Source: JAAYLC01 sp035654795 (GTDB taxonomy: Bacteria > Bacteroidota > Bacteroidia > Flavobacteriales > Flavobacteriaceae). Taken from it: a DNA stretch of 64,000 bases. Shown here in pieces: positions 8,854 through 18,286 of this stretch; the stretch's first letter is position 1, and the number at the start of each line of letters is the position of its first letter. The DNA is taken from contig DASRWC010000047.1 in NCBI GenBank assembly GCA_035654795.1, positions 1-64,000 on the forward strand, in the 5' to 3' direction. A program made the translations under genes and the position numbers. The notes under the pieces are model-generated. The model searched no databases. It worked only from the letters and a program-made list of their open reading frames with translations, and was not told the DNA's origin.

Positions 8854-10197
8854 TTAGCGTTCGGTGCCCATGTAGTCTTGTACCGTACGGAAACCGATAT
8901 AGCTTCGTGCAGAATCAGCATACTCATAGTCTCTGGTGCTCACCTGAAGGAAGTAAGCAATATCTTTCCAAGACCCTCCTCGAACAACTTTTCTCATATT
9001 TTCCTCATCGTTTACACTTGGGTTCATTGAAGATGAGAAATCATACGATGCCGGTGAATAAGAAGAGGCTACCCATTCAGACACGTTACCGGCCATATTG
9101 TATAGGTTATACCCGTTGGGCTCGAAGGATCTTGCTTCAACGGTATAAAGAGCATCATCTGCAGCATAATCTCCTCGTAGAGGTTTAAAGTTGGCCATGA
9201 AACAAGCTCTGTCATCTTTAGTATATGGCCCACCCCATGGATAGGTTGCAGATTCCAATCCACCTCTGGCTGCATATTCCCACTCTGCCTCTCCGGGAAG
9301 ACGGAAGGAGTTAACAAAATTCTGCTTCTTAGATTTCTGATAAGCGTTTTTATATAAAGTTCTCCAAGCACAAAATGCTTTAGCTTGTTTCCAATTTACT
9401 CCTACTACCGGATAATCTCCATAAGCTTCATGCCAAAAATAGTCATTGTGCATAGGCTCATTATAGGAGTAATTGAAATCTCTGATCCATACTGTGGTAT
9501 CAGGATAAATAAGCAGTTCTTCTTTTTTAATGAAATCTTTACGATTCTGTCCTCTATTTCGGGCTGCCGCTTGAATATCCATGTACGTATATTGAAATTT
9601 CAATTTGCTTACATCAATTGTTCTCTGCCCATTATAGGCTTCTTCGATCGGAATATACATGGTATCCATAACTTCAGCGTAGTACTCATCCGGATATTTT
9701 GCGGTATCCCAAATTAGTTTCGCTTTTTTATTGATTTTACGGCCGGCATATAAGTCCTCACCTACACCATAGTAGTTGTCATACATATATTGCTCGTAGG
9801 GAGTTCTGTTTTGATCGTCTTGATCTATAAAAGCAAACTGACCTATTCCGCCTTCACCCGGACCAACGCCCATTTCGTCTGCCATAATAGCTAACCGTAG
9901 GCGTACAATAGAATCTCTAACCCAGTAAACAAACTGGCGGTATTCTGAATTTGTTATTTCGGTTTCATCCATATAAAATGAACGAACCGTTACAGTTTTC
10001 GGTGGTGCATCATTGACTCCTAAAAAGTCGTCATCACTTTTCCCCATGATAAACGAACCTCCGGGAACTAACGTCATGCCATATGGTTTTTGAGGATGCC
10101 ATTTTTTTCCTCTCACCCCAACTAATTCTCCCCGATCACTTTTATTACAACTAACTAAAAAGGTAAGAATCGCAACGAATGCAATATACTTCTTCAT
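8854..10197 (-). CDS. gldK: Gliding motility / T9SS lipoprotein GldK
   Basis: 447 residues from the ATG at 10195-10197. The open frame runs 21 codons further upstream, but the trimmed start gives a clean lipoprotein signal, MKKYIAFVAILTFLVSC, with Cys17 as the lipidated residue. The mature part has the formylglycine-generating-enzyme (sulfatase-modifying factor) fold: LVPGGSFIMG near the start, NMAGNVSEWV and VVRGGSW, FRTVQ near the end. In GldK this fold is structural: it forms the outer-membrane ring with GldN. First gene of the gldKLMN operon. Confidence 0.95.
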   Translation of the reverse strand: MKKYIAFVAILTFLVSCNKSDRGELVGVRGKKWHPQKPYGMTLVPGGSFIMGKSDDDFLGVNDAPPKTVTVRSFYMDETEITNSEYRQFVYWVRDSIVRLRLAIMADEMGVGPGEGGIGQFAFIDQDDQNRTPYEQYMYDNYYGVGEDLYAGRKINKKAKLIWDTAKYPDEYYAEVMDTMYIPIEEAYNGQRTIDVSKLKFQYTYMDIQAAARNRGQNRKDFIKKEELLIYPDTTVWIRDFNYSYNEPMHNDYFWHEAYGDYPVVGVNWKQAKAFCAWRTLYKNAYQKSKKQNFVNSFRLPGEAEWEYAARGGLESATYPWGGPYTKDDRACFMANFKPLRGDYAADDALYTVEARSFEPNGYNLYNMAGNVSEWVASSYSPASYDFSSSMNPSVNDEENMRKVVRGGSWKDIAYFLQVSTRDYEYADSARSYIGFRTVQDYMGTER

Positions 10198-10296
10198 ACG
10201 TATGATTAGATTTAGCAAATACAAGGGCGTAAACGTATTTATAAAAATTGAAAAAAACAATTTTTTTTTAATTTACATTTAACGCCAGGTTAAAAT

Positions 10297-11463
10297 TTAC
10301 AAGTTAATTTCATTCTTTAAACGAGCTTTTAGCCAGCGCTCGGGAATTTCTTGGTTGCACGCAGCCAAATAATCCGCTTTGGTACAAGGTAATAACGTAT
10401 GTCTATTGAACTTATTATCATGTCCTTCCAAAAATGGCAATTCCATCCACCATCTATCTGATTTATTACTTCTAATAAATGTTAAATCCATTTCTTCCAA
10501 TGGAACAACATAATGTGTGTAAAGTTCTGTGTTTTCAAAATGCTCATCTGCTATTCGAAAATTAACGCCTTCCATAAAATACCAAAGAATCTGAGCAAGA
10601 AGTATGGCACCCTGCGTATCAATTTCCTCGGGAATTTCATAAATTCCAAAAGAACTCACACGGTTACTAATTCCAGCGTAACGAGCAAGAGCACATATTT
10701 CCCGACCATCAAATCCGTTCGGATTGACCTGACTTCTACAACGTAAATCCGCACTCTTTATGGCCGAAATGTCCAAACAAACTACATCAGCATTTCTGAG
10801 AACAGGTTCTGCTATAGAAATATCAGCCGTTACCTCTCCCAAACGATAGGCATCAAAATAAAGTTTATCCATCAGCGCTATCTCTTCCGGCGGATTAAAA
10901 AATGACTGATACCCCAGAACTGCATAATGATGAAGGTTGAAGGGTTCATCAACAATCATTTTGCCGACATAAGAGGTGTTTGCCATTGGCGCCTCAGAAT
11001 CTCCAATATCAAACCTGCTATCAATGTTGACAACGGTTACCATTTTTGCAATACCGTCATAAGCGCGGTATTGACCATATACCAGATCCTGGGAGCCTCC
11101 CAAGATAATAGGGATAACATTAAGCTTTACGAGGCCTTCCACTATAATTTTCAAAGCATAGCGACTATCCTCTCGTCTATGCCCGGAAATGACATCTCCC
11201 AGATCGACTATTTTACTGTCCCAATTTCCTTTATACAACTTGTATAATTCCTTTCTTACAGAATTCGGATTAAGATTTGCCCCTATTTCATCATCGGCTG
11301 ATCTGGTATCCAAAACAGCAACAATCGCCATAGAAGCATTTTGCACGTCGGGAAATTCATTTCCGTCAACAAAGGCATCTATCAATTTGCCAAGGGTGTG
11401 GTTCGGTAGGTCCTTTCTAAATTTTGCTACCTCCTTGGAAATGGGAGTAAAAAACTCGATCAT
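10297..11463 (-). CDS. Arginase-fold (ureohydrolase-like) protein with degenerate metal site
   Basis: 388 residues with the arginase/agmatinase/formimidoylglutamase fold, but the metal ligands are broken. The GGxH motif is GGSQ (Q125 replaces His); DAHxD is DSRFD (D148, R150, D152; His lost); the SxDxD motif is CLDIS (D231, S233; second Asp lost). Three of the six usual Mn ligands are therefore missing, so hydrolysis by the known mechanism is unlikely. Its start codon overlaps the topA stop by one base (TAATG), which suggests translational coupling to topA. The gldK gene follows about 100 bases later on the same strand. A structural or regulatory role is possible; function is not known to me. 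Confidence 0.85.
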   Translation of the reverse strand: MIEFFTPISKEVAKFRKDLPNHTLGKLIDAFVDGNEFPDVQNASMAIVAVLDTRSADDEIGANLNPNSVRKELYKLYKGNWDSKIVDLGDVISGHRREDSRYALKIIVEGLVKLNVIPIILGGSQDLVYGQYRAYDGIAKMVTVVNIDSRFDIGDSEAPMANTSYVGKMIVDEPFNLHHYAVLGYQSFFNPPEEIALMDKLYFDAYRLGEVTADISIAEPVLRNADVVCLDISAIKSADLRCRSQVNPNGFDGREICALARYAGISNRVSSFGIYEIPEEIDTQGAILLAQILWYFMEGVNFRIADEHFENTELYTHYVVPLEEMDLTFIRSNKSDRWWMELPFLEGHDNKFNRHTLLPCTKADYLAACNQEIPERWLKARLKNEINL

Positions 11464-13964
11464 TATTTCTTTTTAGTTGAAACTGTTTTTTTCTTGGTGC
11501 TCGCTTTCTTTTTAGGCGCTTTTTTCTCCAACAAAGTCTCTGCCTCTTCCAGTGTCAAGTTCTCTACATCTGTATCTTTTGGCAGCTCAACTTTAGTTTT
11601 TCCTTGAATCAAATTGAATCTCCCCCACCGTGCTTTCTCAATTCTGATCTTCTGATCTATCCACTCTTTTACAAGCTTTTCAGCCTCCTTCTTTTTCTTT
11701 TCAACGATAAGCTTTTCAATATCTTTATCAGAGAGGTTATCAAAATCATATTGTTTATTGACATTGATAAAAATATTATTCCATTTCAGATAGGGTCCGA
11801 ACCGCCCCACTCCCTTTTGTACCGGTTTTCCCTCATACATATATATAGGAGCATCGGCTTTCTTTTTTTCATCTATAAGTTTTTTTGCAAAACCCAGGTC
11901 CACATCAAGAGGATCCATCCCTTTTGGCAGTGAAATGAAGGTCTTGCCAAAGCGCACATAGGGCCCGAATCTTCCATTATTCACTTCCACTTCCTCACCC
12001 TCATAAACGCCGAGGGTTTTAGGCAGCTTAAACAAATCCATGACCTCTTCAAAAGTTACCAAATGCAACTGCTGATCAGGACGCAGGCTTGCAAACTTTT
12101 TTTCATCATCTTCTGCAGCCCCAATCTGTGCCATTGGTCCAAATCTTCCAAGTCTCACTATCACCGGTTTTCCGGTAGCCGGGTCTGTGCCTAATTCGCG
12201 CTCGCCACTTTCGCGTGCAGCATTCTCCTCTACATTTTCTACCTGAGGATGAAATCTTGTGTAGAAATCCTTCATCATCTTTGACCATTCAAGCTTCCCT
12301 TCAGCTATTTCATCAAAATCCTCCTCAACCTTTGCCGTAAAATTGTAATCTAAAATGTTTCCGAAATGATCAACTAAGAAATCTGTAACTATAATTCCGA
12401 TATCTGTTGGTACCAATTTTCCTTTATCTGATCCCACCATCTCGGTTAATGTTTTTTCCGAAATTTTTTGTTCTTCCAGGCGTACTTGCAGATACTTTCT
12501 TTCTACTCCGTCAATAGTTCCTTTTTCCACATAATTCCTATTAATAATGGTAGATATTGTCGGGGCATAAGTAGATGGCCTTCCTATTCCTAAGTCTTCT
12601 AATTGTTTCACTAGGGAAGCTTCTGTATAACGATAAGGAGGTCTTGTGAATCTTTCAGTGGCAGTGATGTAGTCATTCTCGACCATATCGCCCTCTTCCA
12701 TTTGAGGCAGCATTCCTTCTTGCTCCTCATCCTCAAGGTCGGTTCCTTCAAGATATACCTTCAAGAAACCATCGAATTTTATCATTTCTCCGTTTGCAAA
12801 AAACTGTTCATCCAATTTTGTAGGAGTTAGCACGTCAATTTTCACGTTTGTTCTTTCCAACTGAGCATCGCTCATTTGAGAAGCCAAGGTTCTTTTCCAA
12901 ATAAGATCATATAGTCTTTCCTGATCGCGGTCTCCGCTTATAGAATGAACACTCATATCTGTAGGCCTGATAGCCTCATGTGCCTCTTGCGCTCCTTTGC
13001 TTTTTGATTTAAAATTGCGCGGTTTGCTGTATTCTTTTCCGTATGAGCTGATAATTTCTTTTTCAGCTGCTGCTTTAGCTTCCTTAGAGAGATTGACACT
13101 ATCGGTCCTCATGTATGTAATCAACCCGGCCTCGTATAGTCTTTGCGCAATTGTCATGGTCTTTCCTACAGAAAAATACAACTTCCGCGCTGCTTCTTGT
13201 TGAAGTGTAGAAGTGATAAAAGGTGGAGCCGGCGATTTGGTTCCCGGTTTTTTTGAAAGCTCTGCAATTTTATATTGTGCACCAACATTTTTCTTAATGA
13301 ACTCACGCGCGCGGTCTTCCGACTCGAAATTCTTGGGAAGTTTAGCTTTAAATTTATTTCCTTCCGGCGTTACGAATTCTGCATCTACCCGGAAAGACCC
13401 TTCAGGTGTAAAAGATTCTATTTCCCGTTCTCTCTCCACAATTAATCGAACGGCAACCGATTGCACTCTTCCTGCAGAAAGACCGCTTCTCACCTTTTTC
13501 CATAATACAGGTGAAAGCTCGTATCCTACAAGCCGATCAAGCACGCGTCTTGCCTGTTGTGCATTAACAAGATTATAATCTATTTGTCTTGGATTCTCTA
13601 TAGCTCTATATATAGCTGCTTTCGTGATTTCGTGAAAAACAATTCGTTTTGTTTTCTTTTTATCCAACTTCAATTCTTCAGCCAGATGCCAAGCGATGGC
13701 CTCTCCTTCTCGGTCCTCATCACTTGCTAACCAAACGGTTTCCGCCTTTTGAGAGAGTGATTTTAATTCGGAAACTAATTTCTTCTTATCTGCACCAACA
13801 ATATATTTAGGAGTAAAGTCTTTTTCGACGTCCACCCCCAGTTCACTGGATGGTAGATCAACAATATGTCCAAAACTTGATGTTACCTTGAAATCCTTTC
13901 CCAGGAATTTTTCAATGGTTTTGGCTTTTGCAGGAGACTCAACTATAACTAAATTTCTCGCCAT
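11463..13964 (-). CDS. topA: DNA topoisomerase I
   Basis: 833-residue type IA topoisomerase that relaxes negative supercoils. TOPRIM domain at the start (LVIVESPAKAKTIEKFLG; acidic triad in SDEDREGEAIAW), then the cleavage domain with the active-site tyrosine in ITYMRTDSVNL. After the core come about four C-terminal topoisomerase repeats, recognisable by repeated GRFGPY/WGRF motifs, in place of the Cys4 zinc ribbons of E. coli TopA; no Cys pairs are present. The last 20 residues are a Lys/Thr/Ser tail of the DNA-binding kind. Likely cotranscribed with the arginase-like gene. Confidence 0.97.
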   Translation of the reverse strand: MARNLVIVESPAKAKTIEKFLGKDFKVTSSFGHIVDLPSSELGVDVEKDFTPKYIVGADKKKLVSELKSLSQKAETVWLASDEDREGEAIAWHLAEELKLDKKKTKRIVFHEITKAAIYRAIENPRQIDYNLVNAQQARRVLDRLVGYELSPVLWKKVRSGLSAGRVQSVAVRLIVEREREIESFTPEGSFRVDAEFVTPEGNKFKAKLPKNFESEDRAREFIKKNVGAQYKIAELSKKPGTKSPAPPFITSTLQQEAARKLYFSVGKTMTIAQRLYEAGLITYMRTDSVNLSKEAKAAAEKEIISSYGKEYSKPRNFKSKSKGAQEAHEAIRPTDMSVHSISGDRDQERLYDLIWKRTLASQMSDAQLERTNVKIDVLTPTKLDEQFFANGEMIKFDGFLKVYLEGTDLEDEEQEGMLPQMEEGDMVENDYITATERFTRPPYRYTEASLVKQLEDLGIGRPSTYAPTISTIINRNYVEKGTIDGVERKYLQVRLEEQKISEKTLTEMVGSDKGKLVPTDIGIIVTDFLVDHFGNILDYNFTAKVEEDFDEIAEGKLEWSKMMKDFYTRFHPQVENVEENAARESGERELGTDPATGKPVIVRLGRFGPMAQIGAAEDDEKKFASLRPDQQLHLVTFEEVMDLFKLPKTLGVYEGEEVEVNNGRFGPYVRFGKTFISLPKGMDPLDVDLGFAKKLIDEKKKADAPIYMYEGKPVQKGVGRFGPYLKWNNIFINVNKQYDFDNLSDKDIEKLIVEKKKKEAEKLVKEWIDQKIRIEKARWGRFNLIQGKTKVELPKDTDVENLTLEEAETLLEKKAPKKKASTKKKTVSTKKK

Positions 13965-13986
13965 AACTTCGATTTTCTTTGGAATG

Positions 13987-13994
13987 CAAAAGTA
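13987..13994 (-). promoter_or_regulatory. -7 element for topA
   Basis: TACTTTTG on the minus strand, an exact TAnnTTTG match, 22 bases before the topA ATG. No convincing TTG is seen at the usual distance. Confidence 0.5.
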
Positions 13995-14077
13995 TAGGAT
14001 TTTTTCTATTCACATTCCGGGTATTAAAAATTGCCAGTAGCAGTTGCGCAAAGATGTGTTTTTTTAATCAAAAAAAT

Positions 14078-14092
14078 ATGACAAATTGTCAT
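14078..14092. promoter_or_regulatory. Palindrome overlapping the miaB -33 region (candidate activator site)
   Basis: ATGACAA-A-TTGTCAT, seven-base arms around one central base. It covers the TTG (14086-14088) of the miaB promoter. A one-mismatch copy, ATGACAA-G-TTGGCAT, lies at 18792-18806 in front of groES. The Fis-type sigma-54 activator encoded by the second gene of the miaB operon is the obvious candidate binder; that is inference. Confidence 0.45.
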
Positions 14093-14117
14093 TGATGTTT
14101 GAATAATTGTAACTTTG
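14086..14117 (+). promoter_or_regulatory. Promoter of the miaB-secG operon
   Basis: TAACTTTG (14110-14117) matches TAnnTTTG exactly, 21 bp after a TTG at 14086-14088. The -7 element ends 23 bases before the miaB ATG. The palindrome at 14078-14092 overlaps the upstream element, a position suited to repression or autoregulation. Confidence 0.65.
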
Positions 14118-14140
14118 CTCCCCGTTGAAGTATAATAATT

Positions 14141-15589
14141 ATGGAAAAGCAGATAGATGAAAGTATCCAAGGCAGCACCTTGGTCTTGGAGCAAAAAAAA
14201 GAAAACAATAAGAAGTTATTCATTGAGAGCTACGGCTGTCAGATGAATTTTAATGATAGTGAAATTGTCGCCTCTATCTTGGCTGATCAGGGATTCAACA
14301 CTACAGATTCTTTGGAGGAAGCAGATCTTGTGCTGGTAAACACCTGTTCTATTCGAGATAAGGCCGAGCAGACGGTTCGCAAAAGACTGGAAAAATACCA
14401 AGCTGTGAAACGTGAAAGCAATCCGAAAATGAAAGTTGGAGTTTTGGGTTGTATGGCGGAAAGATTAAAGGAAAAATTTCTGGAAGAAGAGAAAATCGTA
14501 GATCTTGTAGTGGGTCCTGATGCTTATAAAGACATTCCGAATTTACTAAAAGATGTTGAAGAGGGACGAGAAGCCGTAAATGTCATCCTCTCCAGAGATG
14601 AAACTTATGCCGACATTAGCCCGGTCAGATTAGGAGGAAACGGAATTACAGCTTTTGTGAGCATTACCAGAGGCTGTGATAATATGTGCACCTTCTGCGT
14701 GGTTCCATTTACTCGTGGTCGTGAACGCAGCCGAGACCCTCACAGCATTATGAATGAAGTAAATGATCTGGTAGAGAAAGGATATAAAGAAATCACACTT
14801 CTTGGTCAGAATGTGGATAGCTACTTGTGGTATGGCGGTGGATTAAAAAAAGATTTCAAGAAAGCCTCAGAAATACAACAAGCTACAGCTATTAATTTTG
14901 CTCAACTCTTGGATATGGTCGCCTCTTCGCACCCCAAGCTCAGAATCAGATTTTCCACCAGTAATCCTCAGGACATGACAGAGGAGGTTCTGCATGCTAT
15001 GGCGCGACACCCGAACATTTGCAAACACATCCACTTACCTTTTCAAAGTGGAAGCACACGTATTTTAAAAGAAATGAACCGTCAGCATACAAGAGAGGAG
15101 TACATGGAGTTAGTGGACAAAATTTTTGAAATAGTTCCTGACTGTGCTCTTTCTCATGATATCATTACCGGTTTTCCCACAGAGACGGAAGAAGACCATC
15201 AAGACACCCTTTCTTTAATGGAATATGTAAAATATGATTTCGGTTTTATGTTTATGTATTCTGAAAGACCCGGAACCTTGGCCGCCAGAAAATTGGAAGA
15301 TGATATTCCTGAAGAAATCAAAAAACGCCGCTTGACAGAAATTGTTGATCTGCAACGGAAACACAGCGCCTACAATTCAGAAAAAATGGTAGGTAAAATT
15401 GTGGAAGTGCTTATAGAAAAAGAATCGCGTAAAGATGAAAATGAATGGAGCGGTCGTAACTCGCAAAATATGGTAGTTGTGTTTCCTAAAGAACATTACA
15501 AGGCCGGGGATTTTGTCAATGTAAAAATCACAGACTGCACTGCGGCAACTTTAATTGGAGAAGCTTTGGAATATTCTAAAAATCATTAA
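14141..15589 (+). CDS. miaB: tRNA-2-methylthio-N6-dimethylallyladenosine synthase MiaB
   Basis: 482-residue radical-SAM methylthiotransferase that converts i6A37 to ms2i6A37 in tRNAs reading UNN codons. The N-terminal domain has the three Fe-S cysteines in YGCQMN, NTCSIR and LGCMAE. The SAM-binding cluster motif is GCDNMCTFCVVPFTRGRERSR-like (CxxxCxxC; quoted in part: CDNMCTFC). A TRAM domain closes the protein. First gene of a five-gene operon; the sigma-54 activator gene follows after 24 bases. Confidence 0.96.
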   Translation: MEKQIDESIQGSTLVLEQKKENNKKLFIESYGCQMNFNDSEIVASILADQGFNTTDSLEEADLVLVNTCSIRDKAEQTVRKRLEKYQAVKRESNPKMKVGVLGCMAERLKEKFLEEEKIVDLVVGPDAYKDIPNLLKDVEEGREAVNVILSRDETYADISPVRLGGNGITAFVSITRGCDNMCTFCVVPFTRGRERSRDPHSIMNEVNDLVEKGYKEITLLGQNVDSYLWYGGGLKKDFKKASEIQQATAINFAQLLDMVASSHPKLRIRFSTSNPQDMTEEVLHAMARHPNICKHIHLPFQSGSTRILKEMNRQHTREEYMELVDKIFEIVPDCALSHDIITGFPTETEEDHQDTLSLMEYVKYDFGFMFMYSERPGTLAARKLEDDIPEEIKKRRLTEIVDLQRKHSAYNSEKMVGKIVEVLIEKESRKDENEWSGRNSQNMVVVFPKEHYKAGDFVNVKITDCTAATLIGEALEYSKNH

Positions 15590-15613
15590 ACCCTCTTAGA
15601 GACTTTTTTATAC

Positions 15614-16885
15614 ATGGAGAGTGTACAGGTTATTAAACAAAGATTTGGCATTATCGGTAATGATCCGAAATTAAACAGAGCAATTGAAAAATCCATTCAA
15701 GTTGCACCAACAGATATTTCTGTTTTAGTGACAGGGGAAAGTGGGGTCGGGAAAGAAAGTATCCCGAAAATTATTCATTCCCTTTCCCACAGAAAGCATG
15801 GAAAATACATAGCGGTTAACTGTGGAGCCATTCCGGAAGGAACCATTGACAGCGAATTGTTTGGTCATGAAAAAGGTGCCTTTACCGGAGCCACAGCCAC
15901 CAGAAGCGGATATTTTGAGGTGGCAGACGGGGGGACCATTTTCCTGGATGAGGTGGGAGAACTTCCTCTTCCCACACAAGTCCGACTGTTGCGAGTTTTG
16001 GAAAACGGAGAGTTTCTGAAAGTCGGTTCTTCAAAAACTCAAAAAACCGATGTTCGCATTGTTGCTGCCACCAACGTTAACATGGCAGAAGCCATAGAAA
16101 AAGGCAGGTTCAGGGAAGATTTGTTTTATAGACTATCCACAGTAGAAATAAATCTTCCTCCTTTGCGAGAGCGGAAAGAAGATATTCATTTATTGTTCAG
16201 AAAATTTGCGTCAGATTTCGGTTTAAAATACAAGATGCCTCCCATACGACTTACAGAGGATGCAGTAACTTTACTACTTCAGTATCGATGGAGCGGAAAT
16301 ATCAGGCAATTAAGGAACGTGGCGGAACAGATTTCTGTACTTGAGCGAAACAGAGATATTGACAGTGCCATTCTAAAAAATTATTTGCCGGACTATGGTT
16401 CTAATTTACCGGCTATTGTAGAATCTCAAAAAAGTGGTAGTGATTTCAGCAGTGAGCGTGAGATTCTCTATAAGATCCTTTTTGACATGAAGCGTGATGT
16501 CAACGACTTGAAAAAACTCACTCTTGAACTTATGAAAACCGGCAATACGGCTAAAGTCCAAGAAGAACAATCCTCTTTAATAAATAAAATCTACGCCGAA
16601 GAGGATGATATTTCTGAAGAATTGGCTTCCATTATTGAAAGTGATTCTGAAGACACTCCTGAAGTTGAAGTTTTAGGAATACCGTCGCAAATGTCAGAAC
16701 GTGATGATAAATATGATTATGTGGAGGATGTTGAAGAGGAAGAAAATCTATCGATTCAAGAAAAAGAACTCGAACTCATTAAAAAATCTTTGGAAAAACA
16801 TGCAGGAAAGCGGAAGGAAGCAGCAGAAGAGTTGGGTATTTCAGAACGCACATTATACCGGAAAATCAAACATTACAACTTATAA
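15614..16885 (+). CDS. Sigma-54-dependent activator, AAA+ and Fis-type HTH, no sensory domain
   Basis: 423-residue bacterial enhancer-binding protein. The AAA+ domain starts almost at residue 10: Walker A GESGVGKE (41-48), the sigma-54-contacting loop GAFTGA (88-93), Walker B GGTIFLDE (106-113), and the Arg-rich GRFREDLFYR (164-173). A Fis-type helix-turn-helix ends the protein (about 384-423, KRKEAAEELGISERTLYRK). There is no N-terminal receiver, GAF or PAS domain, as in PspF. Unlike PspF, about 120 residues (262-382) of acidic, partly coiled-coil-like sequence separate the ATPase from the HTH. It sits between miaB and lptE in one operon. Candidate target: groESL, through the sigma-54 promoter at 18838. 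Confidence 0.93.
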   Translation: MESVQVIKQRFGIIGNDPKLNRAIEKSIQVAPTDISVLVTGESGVGKESIPKIIHSLSHRKHGKYIAVNCGAIPEGTIDSELFGHEKGAFTGATATRSGYFEVADGGTIFLDEVGELPLPTQVRLLRVLENGEFLKVGSSKTQKTDVRIVAATNVNMAEAIEKGRFREDLFYRLSTVEINLPPLRERKEDIHLLFRKFASDFGLKYKMPPIRLTEDAVTLLLQYRWSGNIRQLRNVAEQISVLERNRDIDSAILKNYLPDYGSNLPAIVESQKSGSDFSSEREILYKILFDMKRDVNDLKKLTLELMKTGNTAKVQEEQSSLINKIYAEEDDISEELASIIESDSEDTPEVEVLGIPSQMSERDDKYDYVEDVEEEENLSIQEKELELIKKSLEKHAGKRKEAAEELGISERTLYRKIKHYNL

Positions 16886-16895
16886 TATAAAACCG

Positions 16896-17405
16896 ATGAG
16901 TCTCTTTTCCCGGATATGGGCTGTATTTTTCTTTCTGATAATTTCGGGTTGTGGGCCATATTCTTTTACAGGTGCCGATATAAATTATAACACAACTCGC
17001 ACGTTTCAGGTGAACTACTTCCAAAATAATGCGCCTATTGTAGAGCCCGGAATTGCTCGTGCTTTCACTCAAAAACTGCAAGATTTACTTATCAATCAGA
17101 CCAGTTTAAATTTAGTGACCAACAACGGAGATTTAATTTATGAAGGAGAAATCACTCAATATTATATTGCTCCCATAACTGCCACTTCCGACAGCCGTGC
17201 GGCACAAAACAGATTAACCATTGCTGTAAATGTTCGGTTTTATAATTCAAAAGACCCTGACAAAGATTTTGAACAGACTTTTAGTTTTTATTACGATTAT
17301 CCCGGAACAACCCAACTGACCGGGGGAGCTTTACAGAGTGCCGTTGATATTATCTTTGAGAGAATAACCCAAGATATTTTTAATAAATCTCTTGCAAACT
17401 GGTAG
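16896..17405 (+). CDS. lptE: LPS-assembly lipoprotein LptE-like
   Basis: 169 residues from the ATG at 16896; the open frame runs further upstream but through the end of the activator gene. Lipoprotein signal ending LIISGC (Cys19), then GPYSFTG. LptE proteins plug the LptD barrel and help insert LPS at the outer membrane. The mature part has the family pattern: an early strand (FQVNYF), a helix (ARAFTQKLQDLL), LIYEGEITQYYI, then long strands and a terminal helix. It starts 10 bases after the activator stop. Family members are weakly conserved, so the name rests partly on this operon position, common in flavobacteria. Confidence 0.85.
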   Translation: MSLFSRIWAVFFFLIISGCGPYSFTGADINYNTTRTFQVNYFQNNAPIVEPGIARAFTQKLQDLLINQTSLNLVTNNGDLIYEGEITQYYIAPITATSDSRAAQNRLTIAVNVRFYNSKDPDKDFEQTFSFYYDYPGTTQLTGGALQSAVDIIFERITQDIFNKSLANW

Positions 17406-17419
17406 AAAAACTTTCGAAA

Positions 17420-18286
17420 TTGGATACTGAAAAATTCACATATCTGTTGGCTCATCCGGAAGAAATAACCACATCCGATGTAATTTCTCTGGAGCTCCTT
17501 CTGCATCGGTATCCATTTTTCCAGACGGCCCGTGCTTTACAGCTAAAAGGACTTAAAGACCAAAACAGCTATCGCTATAATGAAGCTTTAAAATTAACGG
17601 CTGCGCACACTTCAGATAGAGACATTCTTTTCCAATTTATCACCTCGGATGAGTTTATCCAGAACACAATTTCTTCTACTATAATAAAAAATAAGACCCA
17701 AATAGAAGACTTTGAAGTTGTTTTTAGTGATATATCAGATGAGGTCAAAGATGAAAAGATATTTGAATCTGAAAAACAGAAGGCAGCTGCTATCTTAGAT
17801 CCAGATCTTTTTGAGCGCAAAGGGTCAGATTCAGAAGATGTTCGACATCCGGAGGAGCAACCCTTAACATTTACCAAGAAAGACAAGTATTCTTTTTCTG
17901 AATGGTTAAAACTTTCAAGGGCACAGCCCATTCACAGAGATGAAGCTCCCTCAGATCTTGAAGAGAGCTCAAGCACATCTTTTAGAAAAGAGACGCGTCA
18001 CAGACAAAGCGAATTAATCGAGAAATTTATTCAGGAAAAACCCAAGATCATTCCGGATGCAGCGGCAGCTAAACCCGATGTTACCTTTCAAAAGTTTTTA
18101 AATGAAGGAGCTTCTCAAGAGTCATTAATGACCGAAACTTTGGCTAAAGTCTACCTTCAACAAAAGAATTATCAGAAAGCGATTCAAGCATATAAAATAT
18201 TAATTTTGAAATATCCCGAAAAAAGTGGTTTCTTTGCAGACCAAATTCGGGCAATAGAAAAACTGATTAATCCGGAACAATCATGA
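17420..18286 (+). CDS. Conserved protein with C-terminal TPR-like repeat
   Basis: 288 residues starting at a TTG codon (no ATG is in a suitable place; the first internal Met is near the C-terminus). The N-terminal part (about 1-70) is helical, the middle (80-210) is charged and probably disordered, and the end carries a TPR-like helix pair (ETLAKVYLQQKNYQKAIQAY). No signal peptide. The TTG lies 14 bases after lptE, and the stop overlaps the secG start (ATGA). I do not recognise a defined function; its place between lptE and secG suggests a role in the envelope or in protein export, but that is inference. Confidence 0.75.
   Translation: MDTEKFTYLLAHPEEITTSDVISLELLLHRYPFFQTARALQLKGLKDQNSYRYNEALKLTAAHTSDRDILFQFITSDEFIQNTISSTIIKNKTQIEDFEVVFSDISDEVKDEKIFESEKQKAAAILDPDLFERKGSDSEDVRHPEEQPLTFTKKDKYSFSEWLKLSRAQPIHRDEAPSDLEESSSTSFRKETRHRQSELIEKFIQEKPKIIPDAAAAKPDVTFQKFLNEGASQESLMTETLAKVYLQQKNYQKAIQAYKILILKYPEKSGFFADQIRAIEKLINPEQS

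Noticed and set aside
13965..14140. A sigma-54 promoter for miaB (TTGCCAGTAGCAGTTGC near 14032)
   Set aside because: The invariant GG is replaced by GC and the spacing is off; the exact TAnnTTTG promoter explains transcription.
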